Below, one piece after another: positions 45,486 to 53,792 of a stretch of 64,000 bases of DNA; position 1 is the first letter of the stretch, and each line of letters begins with the position of its first letter. The notes beneath the pieces are model-generated. The model searched no databases. It saw nothing but the letters and a program-made list of their open reading frames with translations, and was not told the DNA's origin. The position numbers and the translations under genes were made by a program. The DNA is from Sphingomonas aerolata (GTDB lineage Bacteria; Pseudomonadota; Alphaproteobacteria; Sphingomonadales; Sphingomonadaceae). The stretch is taken from positions 1,260,812 to 1,324,811 of the forward strand of contig NZ_PZZN01000001.1 in the NCBI RefSeq assembly GCF_003046295.1, written 5' to 3'.

Positions 45486-46178
45486 TTAGCGGCCACAGAT
45501 CACCGGGCCGGTGGCGGCGGCGCGGACCGTGCAGGCGGCGGTGCCCGCGACCGTGACCGAGCCCGCACCGCCGTTCGTCACCTGCGCGGTGCGGCGCGCC
45601 GAGGCGCGGGTTTCGCCGACGCCGTCCTGCATGACGACGAGATCATCGACGGCAAGTGCGGTCGCGTCGATCAGCCCCGGACCACTGACGGTCAGACGTG
45701 CGCGCGCGCTGCGCCCTGCGAGCGTCATCCGCCCGGTGCCGATGACGGTGGCGTTCAACTGGTCCGCCTGCACATCGTTCACCGCAACGCTGCCCGCACC
45801 GCTGACCGCGAGGTCCAGCCGCATCCCCTTCATGCGATCGATCGTCAGCCGCCCCCCCGCCACGACACTGGCAAAGGCGAGACGCGGGGTGGACAGCGTC
45901 ACGATTACCGGGCGCGGCGCCCCTGTCTCAGGGCGCTCGCCCCAGCGGCTCGTGCTCCGCCGGACCGACAGCGTCGCGCCGTCGACTCGGATCTCGACCG
46001 CCTCGGTCGCATGCGGATCCCCCGAGACCTTTGCGCCGGGCGATCCCGTGACGAGGCGCACGTCGAACGGACCGTCGATCCGGACCCGCTCGAAGCTGCC
46101 CACCGACACGCTACGATCGGCCGCGGCCGCGGCGACGGGACAGGCAAACAGGAGCGGCAGGGCAAGAAAACGGATCAT
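45486..46178 (-). CDS. Exported GIN-domain (DUF2807) protein, second of two
   Basis: A 230-residue precursor with a signal peptide (MIRFLALPLLFACPVAAAAA) and a head GIN/DUF2807 beta-helix region (FERVRIDGPFDVRLVTGS, then repeated short VSGAGSVAVNDV-like turns). GIN domains form right-handed helices of unknown function, often near membranes. It lies 52 bases downstream of a paralogous lipoprotein gene on the same strand, so the two are probably one transcript. Confidence 0.8.
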   Translation of the reverse strand: MIRFLALPLLFACPVAAAAADRSVSVGSFERVRIDGPFDVRLVTGSPGAKVSGDPHATEAVEIRVDGATLSVRRSTSRWGERPETGAPRPVIVTLSTPRLAFASVVAGGRLTIDRMKGMRLDLAVSGAGSVAVNDVQADQLNATVIGTGRMTLAGRSARARLTVSGPGLIDATALAVDDLVVMQDGVGETRASARRTAQVTNGGAGSVTVAGTAACTVRAAATGPVICGR

Positions 46179-46230
46179 CGCCCGATCGTTGCCGCTTCGA
46201 CGCACCGACGCAAGCCGCGCGCGCAGCGGG

Positions 46231-46962
46231 TCACGGTGCGCAGCGGACCGAGCCGGAGCCCATCTTGGACACGGTGCACCGTGCCGCGCTGCCCAAATCG
46301 ACATCGCCCGACCCCATCATGTCGACGGTGGCAGGGCCATCGACGACCGCGCGGACGCTGCCCGAGCCGGCGATCTCGACCCGCGCGGAGCGGGCCTTGA
46401 GCCCGGCTGCGTCGACATCCCCCGAGCCCGCGATCGAGACTGCGAGCGCCCGCGCGGATCCTGCCGCCGAGACGCTGCCCGAGCCCGCGATCGAGACGGC
46501 GAGATCATCGACCTTCACCGCCGCGACCCCCAGGCTGCCGGACCCTGCGACATTGGCTGCGAATCGCGTTCCCTCGACCCGGTCGATGGTCATGTCGCCC
46601 GATCCCGATATCGCCGCCGCCGCCAGCCGTGGCAGCGTGACGAAGACCTTGACCTTGTCCGATCGGCCCCAGCCAAAATCCATATTCTTGCGCCGCCCGA
46701 TCTCGAGCGTGTCGCCTTCCCGCTCGATCTTCAGCCGGTCGAGCAGCTCGACCGGTCCCTGGGCGCGCACCGAAAAGCCCGTGCCTACGCGCACATCGAC
46801 GTCACTCGCACCGCGCAGGTCGATCGTGCTGAAATCGCTGACCATATAGGTACGGGTCGTGCCGGTGCCGCTCGGCGATGCCCCCGCCCCGTCATCGTCC
46901 CCCGACCAGCTGAACGAGCAGGCGGCAAGCGGCATCATCAGACCGAGCGCGAGATACTTCAT
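46231..46962 (-). CDS. GIN-domain (DUF2807) lipoprotein, first of two
   Basis: A 243-residue lipoprotein (lipobox PLAAC near residue 15) with a DUF2807 domain. Many SGSG turns recur (AAISGSGDMTIDRV, VAGSGSLGVAAV, IAGSGSVSAAG, IAGSGDVDAAG), consistent with a regular beta-helix. Upstream is a short palindrome overlapping the leader. It shares a transcript and fold with the next gene. Biological role unknown. Confidence 0.82.
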   Translation of the reverse strand: MKYLALGLMMPLAACSFSWSGDDDGAGASPSGTGTTRTYMVSDFSTIDLRGASDVDVRVGTGFSVRAQGPVELLDRLKIEREGDTLEIGRRKNMDFGWGRSDKVKVFVTLPRLAAAAISGSGDMTIDRVEGTRFAANVAGSGSLGVAAVKVDDLAVSIAGSGSVSAAGSARALAVSIAGSGDVDAAGLKARSARVEIAGSGSVRAVVDGPATVDMMGSGDVDLGSAARCTVSKMGSGSVRCAP

Positions 46963-46973
46963 GGCATCATCCT

Positions 46974-46995
46974 GTGTATTGCCCAAACAATACAC
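46974..46995 (-). promoter_or_regulatory. Palindrome in the GIN lipoprotein leader
   Basis: Perfect 8-base arms (gtgtattg / caatacac) around a 6-base spacer lie 12 bases before the start codon. The GTxTA...TAxAC ends resemble operators of YtrA-subfamily GntR repressors. No such regulator gene is in the window. Confidence 0.5.
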
Positions 46996-47056
46996 CCGAT
47001 CGGCGAGAGGCGGAAGCGGAATCCGTGGTGGTCATCGGCCGGCGGACCATAAACGC

Positions 47057-47084
47057 AAAAGGGCGGCCCCGCGGGACCGCCCTT
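47057..47084 (-). terminator. Intrinsic terminator of carD
   Basis: On the minus strand, AAGGGCGG pairs with CCGCCCTT around a GC-rich loop, followed by TTTT. It begins 26 bases after the carD stop. A short T tract is present. Confidence 0.7.
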
Positions 47085-47109
47085 GCGTCATCGAACGGAG
47101 CGCCAGCGG

Positions 47110-47643
47110 TCAGGCGGGCAGCTTGTCCTTGTTGTAGATCGCGGCAGCGGCGCGGAGGATGTCGAGGATCTTCTCCTGCGCCTTGGGCTCGTCAATCTCT
47201 TCCATCGCGGCGAGTTCGCGGGCGAGACGGCTGGTCGCACCTTCGAAGATCTGACGCTCGGAATAGCTCTGCTCGGGCTGGTCGTCGGCGCGGAACAGGT
47301 CGCGGACCACTTCGGCAATCGACACGAGGTCGCCCGAATTGATCTTCGCTTCATATTCCTGCGCGCGGCGCGACCACATGGTGCGCTTGACCTTGGGCTT
47401 GCCCTTGAGCGTGTCCATCGCCTCGCGCATGGTCTTGTCCGAGGACAATTTGCGCATGCCGACGCTTTCGGCCTTGTTGGTCGGAACGCGGAGCGTCATG
47501 CGCTCCTTCTCGAAACGGAGGACGTAAAGTTCGAGCGTCATGCCGGCGATTTCCGAGCGTTGCAGCTCGATCACACGGCCGACTCCGTGCTTTGGGTAAA
47601 CGACGAAATCACCGACGTCGAAGGACAGTGCCTTGGCAGCCAT
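47110..47643 (-). CDS. carD: CarD/CdnL-family transcription regulator
   Basis: A 177-residue protein with the RNA-polymerase-interacting Tudor-like domain (FDVGDFVVYPKHGVGRVIEL) and the DNA-contacting C-terminal helices (LSSDKTMREAMDTLKGKPK, MWSRRAQEYEAKINSGDL). CarD proteins bind the RNA polymerase beta subunit and stabilise open complexes, notably at rRNA promoters. The ATG at 47643 has GGAAAGG 7 bases upstream; the frame continues to 47730, but the length fits the family better at this start. Confidence 0.95.
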   Translation of the reverse strand: MAAKALSFDVGDFVVYPKHGVGRVIELQRSEIAGMTLELYVLRFEKERMTLRVPTNKAESVGMRKLSSDKTMREAMDTLKGKPKVKRTMWSRRAQEYEAKINSGDLVSIAEVVRDLFRADDQPEQSYSERQIFEGATSRLARELAAMEEIDEPKAQEKILDILRAAAAIYNKDKLPA

Positions 47644-47861
47644 TGGGGGCCTTTCCGGATCAATGCCTCCACGCGGTGCCACAGCGACGCGTTCGCCGGA
47701 TTGCACCGTGGAGGAATAGGGTTCGAACATACTCCAGGCGGACGACTTGACATATCGCGCCCGTCACGGACCCAATTACCATCTTTGCAACAAAATTACC
47801 AGCCGATCGTGACAGCCCTCGTGCCCCAATCCGCCATAAAGACACGAATTTCGCGCGATTT

Positions 47862-48203
47862 TCAGTCGCCGGCGCCGGGTTCGGGCGAGAAATACTTGTC
47901 GAACTTGCCCTCAACGCCCTTCATCGCGTCCGCGTCGGGGGGCGTCTGGTTGTCGTTGCGGGTGACGTTGGGCCACTGCGCGGAGAAGGTCGTGTTGAGT
48001 TCGAGCCACTGCTCCAGCCCGCTTTCGGTGTCGGGCAGGATCGCCTCGGCGGGGCATTCGGGTTCGCACACGCCGCAGTCGATGCACTCGCTGGGATTGA
48101 TCACCAGCATGTTCTCGCCCTCGTAGAAGCAATCGACCGGGCACACTTCCACGCAATCCATGTACTTGCAGCGGATGCAGGCATCGGTGACGACGTAGGT
48201 CAT
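47862..48203 (-). CDS. fdxA: 7Fe-type ferredoxin FdxA
   Basis: A 113-residue ferredoxin. The start [19 protein letters not shown] and the second cluster [12 protein letters not shown] carry the cysteines for one [3Fe-4S] and one [4Fe-4S] centre; the C-terminal extension (about 50 residues) is typical of FdxA. It moves single electrons in the cytosol. An AGGAG ribosome site is 8 bases before the ATG. carD follows on the same strand, the usual alphaproteobacterial order. Confidence 0.95.
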   Translation of the reverse strand: MTYVVTDACIRCKYMDCVEVCPVDCFYEGENMLVINPSECIDCGVCEPECPAEAILPDTESGLEQWLELNTTFSAQWPNVTRNDNQTPPDADAMKGVEGKFDKYFSPEPGAGD

Positions 48204-48304
48204 TGCAGAACTCCTGGGCCGGATTCCTTCCCGGCGACGAACGGCCTGCGACTATGCGCGCAGGCCCGTCGCGTCAATCATAGCAAGCCTTCTGCGAGAC
48301 GTTA

Positions 48305-48640
48305 TCAGGCTTTGCCGCTGGCTAATCCCTCCCCGCCAGGGGGAGGATTCGGTTGGTCGAGGGCGGGGGTCTGGCCGGCGATCAGGTCTTGATAGCACGC
48401 CTGCGCTTCGGGGGCGGGACCGCGGCGTGTCGGCAGTGCCTCGATGCGGATCACGCGGACGCGGTCGTTGGCGGCGAAGGTGAGGACGTTGCCGATCCGG
48501 ACGGGACAGTGTGCGCGATCGATCGCGCGGCCGTCGATTCGCAGATGCCCCTTCTCGGCGATCGCCTGGGCCGCGCTGCGCGTCTTGGCGAGCCGGACGA
48601 ACCACAGGAACCGATCGATCCGCATCGCGCCTTCAACCAT
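48305..48640 (-). CDS. S4-domain RNA-binding protein (Hsp15-like)
   Basis: A 111-residue protein whose N-terminal S4 domain (MRIDRFLWFVRLAKTRSAAQ through GNVLTFAANDRVRVIRI) resembles Hsp15, which binds stalled 50S subunits with peptidyl-tRNA. The last 17 residues (PNPPPGGEGLASGKA and neighbours) are encoded by a dispersed hairpin repeat (48324-48349) and are not part of the fold. The 48640 ATG overlaps the SUV3-like stop by 8 bases; ATG 48625, with GAAGG upstream, is equally possible. Confidence 0.85.
   Translation of the reverse strand: MVEGAMRIDRFLWFVRLAKTRSAAQAIAEKGHLRIDGRAIDRAHCPVRIGNVLTFAANDRVRVIRIEALPTRRGPAPEAQACYQDLIAGQTPALDQPNPPPGGEGLASGKA
48324..48349. repeat. CCTCCCC hairpin repeat within the S4 gene
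   Basis: The arms aatccctcccc and gggggaggatt pair around gcca. It is closely similar to the hairpin at 7931. It lies inside the 3' end of the S4 gene and encodes Pro-Pro-Pro-Gly-Gly-Glu. Confidence 0.6.
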
Positions 48641-51125
48641 GGCGGACCAGTGCGGCGAGCCCGGCAAACGCGTTCTGCCGCGACGGGTCGATCGGCGTTA
48701 CAGGGACCGCGCGCGCGGGCGGGCGGCCGCGCCAGACCCAACGCGGCGTGTCGCCCGCCAGCGCCTTGAAGCCGAGCTCGGCCATCAGCCGCTCGATCGA
48801 CGCAGGCTCGAGCCCGATCGAGGTCGCGAGCGCCGGGTCGGGCGCGAACGGTGCGCGGCCGGTACGCGAGTCATGCGCGGCGCGGGCGATACGCTCGATC
48901 AGGTCGACGCGCACCGCCTGAAGCCCCAGCGGGCGGAACCCGGCCTCGAGCGTCGCGCCGTCGCTGCCGCGCGCGAGCACGGTCGCCCCGTCGCGCGGCG
49001 CGGTGATCACCGTCCCGCGGACGCCAGCGAGGATACGGCGCCAGCGCGCCGGCTCGGGCTTGAGCAGGCGGATGTCGAACAGGTCGAGCGCGCCGATCAT
49101 GATGCCGATCTTGCGCAACCGCTTGCGCTCGTCGGGATCGACCGCCTCGAGCGCGAGCCGCATCGGCAGGCGGGGGAGGATCCCACCCGCTTCCTCGATC
49201 GCGCTGGCGACCGCGCGCAGCGCCGGGGTCGCGTCCGCGTCGCGGCTGAGCGCGGCAAGATCGACGAGCACCGCGAGCCGCCGCTTTAGCATCCCCGCAA
49301 GCCAGCGCGACAGGCGCGTCTCGATCCGCTCGCGCGCCGTCTTGTCGAGACAGTCGAGTGCACGATCGAGGATCAGTTTCGGTCGGGCGAAGGACGGGCC
49401 GGCGCCGAGACGGGCGACCGGATGCCCCGCCCAGACGATCTGCGCCGACTCGTCGAGCGCGATGTCCGCATCCGGCGCATCGACGAGCGACTGGCCGCGG
49501 CGCGTGCGTTCGCCCGCAAGTCGCTTTTCGGCGGCGGCGAGCAGCAGGCGCTTGTCGCTGGCGCGCGCGTCGGCAGCGACGGTGAAGCGGAAGCCGTCGA
49601 GCCGGCCGATCGGGTGATCCTCGACCATCACCTCGCCCTCCGGACCGATCACGACGGGAAGCGACGCGGCGTCCGCGCCGATCTGACGCATCAGCGCGGT
49701 CGTGCGCTTGTCGACGAAGCGCTGCGTCAGACTGGCATGGAGCGCGTCGGACAGACGCTCCTCGAGCGCGGCGGTGCGCGCGGCCCAGTGCGCGGGCTCA
49801 GCGAGCCAGTCGGCCCGCTGCGCGATATAGGCCCAGATCCGCGTCGCCGCGATCCGGCCCGCGATGACCGGCACGTCGCCCGCGACGGTGTCGAGCCGCG
49901 CGATCTCGTCGGCGAACCATTGGTGCGGGATATGCCCCCGCCCCTCGCTGAGATGCCCGAACACGCGCGAGACGAAGCGCGCATGCGGGTCGAGCCCGAC
50001 CTTGCGGAAATCGGGGATGCCACACGCCGCCCAGAGCCGCGCGACCATCTTCGGATGCCGCGTGCGCTCGCGCACCCAGCCCTCCTCGGCGAGCCGCTTG
50101 AGCACGCCGAGGTCGAGCGCCTGGGGTGCGGCGCGCAGGACGCCCGCGGGCGGGCGCGCCTCGAGGCTCGCGACGAGCGCGTCGATGCTCGCGAAATCGG
50201 GTTCGCCCTGGCGCCAGTAGAGGTTTTCGAGTCGGGGAAAGCGGTGTTCCTCGATCGCGAGCACCTCTTCGGGCAGGAACGCGCCCGGCCCGTCATCGGA
50301 CAGCGCACCGAACGTGCCGTCGCGCTGATGCCGGCCCGCACGGCCGGCGATCTGGGCCATCTCGGCGACGGTCAGGCGACGCTGGCGCTTGCCGTCGAAC
50401 TTGTTGAGGCTGGCGAAGGCGACATGCGCGACGTCCATGTTGAGCCCCATGCCGATCGCGTCGGTGGCGACGAGATAATCGACCTCGCCCGCCTGGAACA
50501 TCGCGACCTGCGCATTGCGGGTCCGGGGTGACAGCGCGCCCATCACCACCGCGGCGCCACCGCGCAGCCGGCGGAGCATCTCGGCGACGGCATAGACCTC
50601 CTCCGCCGAGAAGGCGACGATCGCGGAGCGCTTGGGCAGGCGGCTGATCTTCTTGGCGCCCGCATAGGTGAGCGTCGAAAAGCGCGGGCGGTTGACGATC
50701 TCCGCCCCGGGCACGAGCGCCTTGATCATCGGCCGCAGCGCCTCCGACCCGAGGATCATCGTCTCCTCGCGTCCGCGGGCACGCAGCAGCCGGTCGGTGA
50801 ACACATGGCCGCGCTCCGGGTCAGCGCCCAGTTGCGCCTCGTCCAGTCCGACAAAGGCGACGTCGCGGTCGGGCATCGATTCGGCGGTGCAGAGCAGCCA
50901 GCGCGCATCGGGCGGCATGATCTTTTCCTCGCCGGTGACCAGCGCGACGCGATTCGCGCCCTTGATCGCGACGACGCGGTCATAGACCTCGCGCGCCAGC
51001 AGCCGCAGCGGGAAGCCGATCATGCCGCTGGAATGCGCACACATCCGCTCGATCGCGAGGTGCGTCTTGCCTGTGTTGGTCGGCCCCAGGACCGCGGTCA
51101 CGCCGCCGGACACATCGTCACTCAT
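48633..51125 (-). CDS. SUV3-like RNA/DNA helicase
   Basis: An 830-residue superfamily 2 helicase resembling mitochondrial SUV3, an RNA helicase of the degradosome. Motif I is VLGPTNTGKTHLAIERM, motif II is GLDEAQLGADPERG, and motifs V-VI are ATDAIGMGLNMDVAHVAFASL and QIAGRAGRHQ. SUV3-type C-terminal sequence follows, with a long basic extension typical of alphaproteobacterial members. The ATG at 51125 is used; 51137 is possible. It overlaps the S4 gene, suggesting joint RNA work. Confidence 0.88.
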   Translation of the reverse strand: MSDDVSGGVTAVLGPTNTGKTHLAIERMCAHSSGMIGFPLRLLAREVYDRVVAIKGANRVALVTGEEKIMPPDARWLLCTAESMPDRDVAFVGLDEAQLGADPERGHVFTDRLLRARGREETMILGSEALRPMIKALVPGAEIVNRPRFSTLTYAGAKKISRLPKRSAIVAFSAEEVYAVAEMLRRLRGGAAVVMGALSPRTRNAQVAMFQAGEVDYLVATDAIGMGLNMDVAHVAFASLNKFDGKRQRRLTVAEMAQIAGRAGRHQRDGTFGALSDDGPGAFLPEEVLAIEEHRFPRLENLYWRQGEPDFASIDALVASLEARPPAGVLRAAPQALDLGVLKRLAEEGWVRERTRHPKMVARLWAACGIPDFRKVGLDPHARFVSRVFGHLSEGRGHIPHQWFADEIARLDTVAGDVPVIAGRIAATRIWAYIAQRADWLAEPAHWAARTAALEERLSDALHASLTQRFVDKRTTALMRQIGADAASLPVVIGPEGEVMVEDHPIGRLDGFRFTVAADARASDKRLLLAAAEKRLAGERTRRGQSLVDAPDADIALDESAQIVWAGHPVARLGAGPSFARPKLILDRALDCLDKTARERIETRLSRWLAGMLKRRLAVLVDLAALSRDADATPALRAVASAIEEAGGILPRLPMRLALEAVDPDERKRLRKIGIMIGALDLFDIRLLKPEPARWRRILAGVRGTVITAPRDGATVLARGSDGATLEAGFRPLGLQAVRVDLIERIARAAHDSRTGRAPFAPDPALATSIGLEPASIERLMAELGFKALAGDTPRWVWRGRPPARAVPVTPIDPSRQNAFAGLAALVRHG

Positions 51126-51367
51126 AGCCCAGAACATCGGGCGTAAGGTCGCGCGGCGCAATGACCGGCAGGACAAGTTCGCCGTATTCCGCGCACGGGC
51201 TTCCGTCCGCCCCCGCCGCACCACGCCTCGTCGTCGTGCGTGGCTGGCACGCGGCGGGTTAATTTGACTTTAGGACCCTTGCTGCACAGGACTCCGACCC
51301 GCGCCGGGGGGAACGGCGAGCCTGGCCGGGAACGTGCGCCAGGAATTTGGGCCACGAGGTGCGCGAC

Positions 51368-52897
51368 GTGTATCTAGGGACGGAGCAGGAACTGAGGCTG
51401 GCCGGCGGCATCGACGCCCGGGGTTTCGGGCGCGCCGCCACCACCGGTTCCGACGCAATTCCCCGGGGCGTCACGCGGTTGCACGACGCCGCAGCACGGA
51501 TCGACTGGGTGCCCGATCTGGGCAGCGCGATCGGCAGCGCCGTCTGGTGGCGCGGCCTCGCGACCTGCACCGCGCTGTGCGCCGCGACCGTCATGCTCGC
51601 CCCCGGCTTTCGCCCGCTGACCGGCGGCGTCGCGGCACCGCTGGCCGGTTCGGCACGCGAGCAGGCGCGGGCACTGGCGATCGCGCCGCTTGGCCAGGGC
51701 GCGGATACGGGGCGGCGGATGGCGGCGAACGACCTCGTCGTACCGCTCGCGCAGGCACCCGAACGGCCGAGCGTCGACCTTGCCGCGACACTGGGTCAGG
51801 GCGATGCGTTCGACCGGGTGCTGATCCGCGCGGGCGTCAGCCGGCGTGACGCCAGTGCTGCATCGGCGCTGATCGCGCAGACGGTCGATCCCGGCGCGAT
51901 CCCGGCGGGCACGCGGATCGCGCTGACGCTGGGCCGGCGCGCGGATCGCACGGTCGCGCGTCCGCTCGACTCGCTCGCGGTGCGCGCGCGGTTCGACCTG
52001 GACGTATCGCTGCACCGCACCGCGGCGGGTCTGGCGATGACGCGCACGGCGATCGCGGTCGACCGCACCCCGCTGCGGATCCAGGGACTCGCCGGATCGA
52101 GCCTCTACCGGTCGATGCGCGCCGCCGGCGTGCCCGCCAAGGCGGTCGAGACCTATATCAAGGCGATCGCGACACGGCTGTCGATCGGGCGCGACGTCAG
52201 CGCGACGGACCGTTTCGACCTGATCGTTGCCCGCGAACGCGCCGCGACCGGCGAAACGCGGATCGGCGCGCTGCTGTTCGCCGGGATCAACCAGGGACGG
52301 CGCACGCTGCAACTCGTCCGCTTCGCACCGGCCGCTGCGACCGACAACCAGTCGGATCTCGACACTGCAGAGGGCGAAGACGCCGGCCGCGGCGGCTGGT
52401 TCGATGCCAATGGCCAGACCGAACGCCGCGCCGTGTCGGGCATGCCGGTGATCGGCCGCATCACGTCCGGTTTCGGCCTGCGCGTGCATCCGCTGCTCGG
52501 TTTCACGCGGATGCACAAGGGACTCGACATCGGGGCGCCGCGGGGCGCGCCGATCCATGCGATGACCGACGGGGTGGTCAGCTTCGCGGGCCGGACCGGC
52601 GGCTATGGCAATTTCGTCAAGCTCGTCCACGGCGGCGGTCTGGCGAGCGGCTATGGCCATTTGAGCCGGATCGCGGTCGCATCGGGCACGCGCGTACGCC
52701 AGGGCCAGGTCATCGGCTATGTCGGCTCGACCGGTATGTCGACGGGGCCGCATCTCCACTGGGAGGTGTGGAAGAACGGCGGCGCTATCAATCCGCGATC
52801 GGTATCGCTGGCGAGCGCGGCACAGCTGTCCGGCCAGGCACTGCGCGCGTTCAAGGCGCGGGTCACCCGCCTGCTCGCGGTCCGCACCGGCACCTAG
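51368..52897 (+). CDS. M23-family peptidoglycan peptidase
   Basis: A 509-residue envelope peptidase. One membrane segment or signal anchor lies at about residues 59-77 (GLATCTALCAATVMLAPG), followed by a central domain and the C-terminal LytM/M23 domain. Zinc ligands are in HKGLDIGAPRGAPIHA and PHLHWEVWKNG, plus the HxH pair. It cleaves peptide cross-links in peptidoglycan. No ATG start exists; GTG 51368 with GAGG upstream is preferred over TTG 51347. Confidence 0.88.
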   Translation: MYLGTEQELRLAGGIDARGFGRAATTGSDAIPRGVTRLHDAAARIDWVPDLGSAIGSAVWWRGLATCTALCAATVMLAPGFRPLTGGVAAPLAGSAREQARALAIAPLGQGADTGRRMAANDLVVPLAQAPERPSVDLAATLGQGDAFDRVLIRAGVSRRDASAASALIAQTVDPGAIPAGTRIALTLGRRADRTVARPLDSLAVRARFDLDVSLHRTAAGLAMTRTAIAVDRTPLRIQGLAGSSLYRSMRAAGVPAKAVETYIKAIATRLSIGRDVSATDRFDLIVARERAATGETRIGALLFAGINQGRRTLQLVRFAPAAATDNQSDLDTAEGEDAGRGGWFDANGQTERRAVSGMPVIGRITSGFGLRVHPLLGFTRMHKGLDIGAPRGAPIHAMTDGVVSFAGRTGGYGNFVKLVHGGGLASGYGHLSRIAVASGTRVRQGQVIGYVGSTGMSTGPHLHWEVWKNGGAINPRSVSLASAAQLSGQALRAFKARVTRLLAVRTGT

Positions 52898-53092
52898 GGA
52901 CGCGCGTCGCGCCGTACGAATCTGCATCCGCCGCCGAGTCCCCGCAGATGCCCGTGTCGACCGCGTGCACTATTGATCGATCATCTTTCCGAATTCTCAC
53001 AGACTAACGCGCTGTCGGCCCCAATCACGGACGCAGATCCCATACTAAAGTGCGGTTCGTAGTTCTACGATATTACAGGACCGTCATGCACC

Positions 53093-53749
53093 ATGCTAGG
53101 CGGGATGCACCATCGCTTTACCGGATATGTGACGATCATGCAGACAGGGCTCTCCTCGACCGCGACCGGACGGCTCATTTCGATCCAGGGCTATGTTCCG
53201 GGACGCGCGGTGCGCCGCGAGCAGGACTGGGCCCTGCGCGGTGCCAGCCGGCCGCAACCGCGCCCGACACCAGTTACCGCGATCCGGCCCGCCCGCGCGA
53301 CGCCCATGCCGGCCTTGCGGACAGTGCTGTATCTGAGCAAGATCAAGCCCGATATCGCGATGGATCAGCGCGCGCTGATGGAGATCGTCAACGAGTCCAG
53401 CGCGCGGAACGCACAGGCCGGCATCACCGGCGCGCTGATCATCACCGATCTGCACTTCGTTCAGCTGGTCGAGGGACCGGATCCGGCGATCTCCAATCTG
53501 CTCGCGCGGCTGAGCGCCGACCGGCGCCATAGCGACGTGACGATCATCACGGACATGATCGGCCTCGACCGGGGGTTCCGGCGCTTTTCACTGGCCTATT
53601 CGGGTCCCGACACGTTCGTCGACCAGCAGCTCATCCCGATGCTCGCCACCCCGAACGGGCCCGGCAAGTCGGAGATCGCATGCCGCCTGATCAACCGGCT
53701 GCGGCTGATGGCGGACAATGAGATCCACGAAACCGACTACGCCGCCTAG
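53093..53749 (+). CDS. BLUF-domain blue-light photoreceptor
   Basis: A protein of up to 218 residues. The BLUF domain spans about residues 73-165 and keeps the flavin-switch tyrosine (VLYLSKIK), Asn (SARNAQAGITGALI) and Gln (HFVQLVEG) that rearrange hydrogen bonds on illumination. No output domain is fused, so it is a short BLUF protein that probably acts by partner binding. The first 70 residues form a proline/arginine-rich extension with no known fold. Start codons at 53093, 53105, 53138 and 53306 are all possible. Confidence 0.85.
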   Translation: MLGGMHHRFTGYVTIMQTGLSSTATGRLISIQGYVPGRAVRREQDWALRGASRPQPRPTPVTAIRPARATPMPALRTVLYLSKIKPDIAMDQRALMEIVNESSARNAQAGITGALIITDLHFVQLVEGPDPAISNLLARLSADRRHSDVTIITDMIGLDRGFRRFSLAYSGPDTFVDQQLIPMLATPNGPGKSEIACRLINRLRLMADNEIHETDYAA

Positions 53750-53792
53750 GCGCCGCCGCGAGTAGCACCCGCCACGACGACCTACAGCCGGC

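Noticed and set aside
51374..52927. A 517-codon frame antisense to the M23 peptidase
   Set aside because: The sense strand encodes a clear M23 domain with zinc ligands; the antisense product has no motif.
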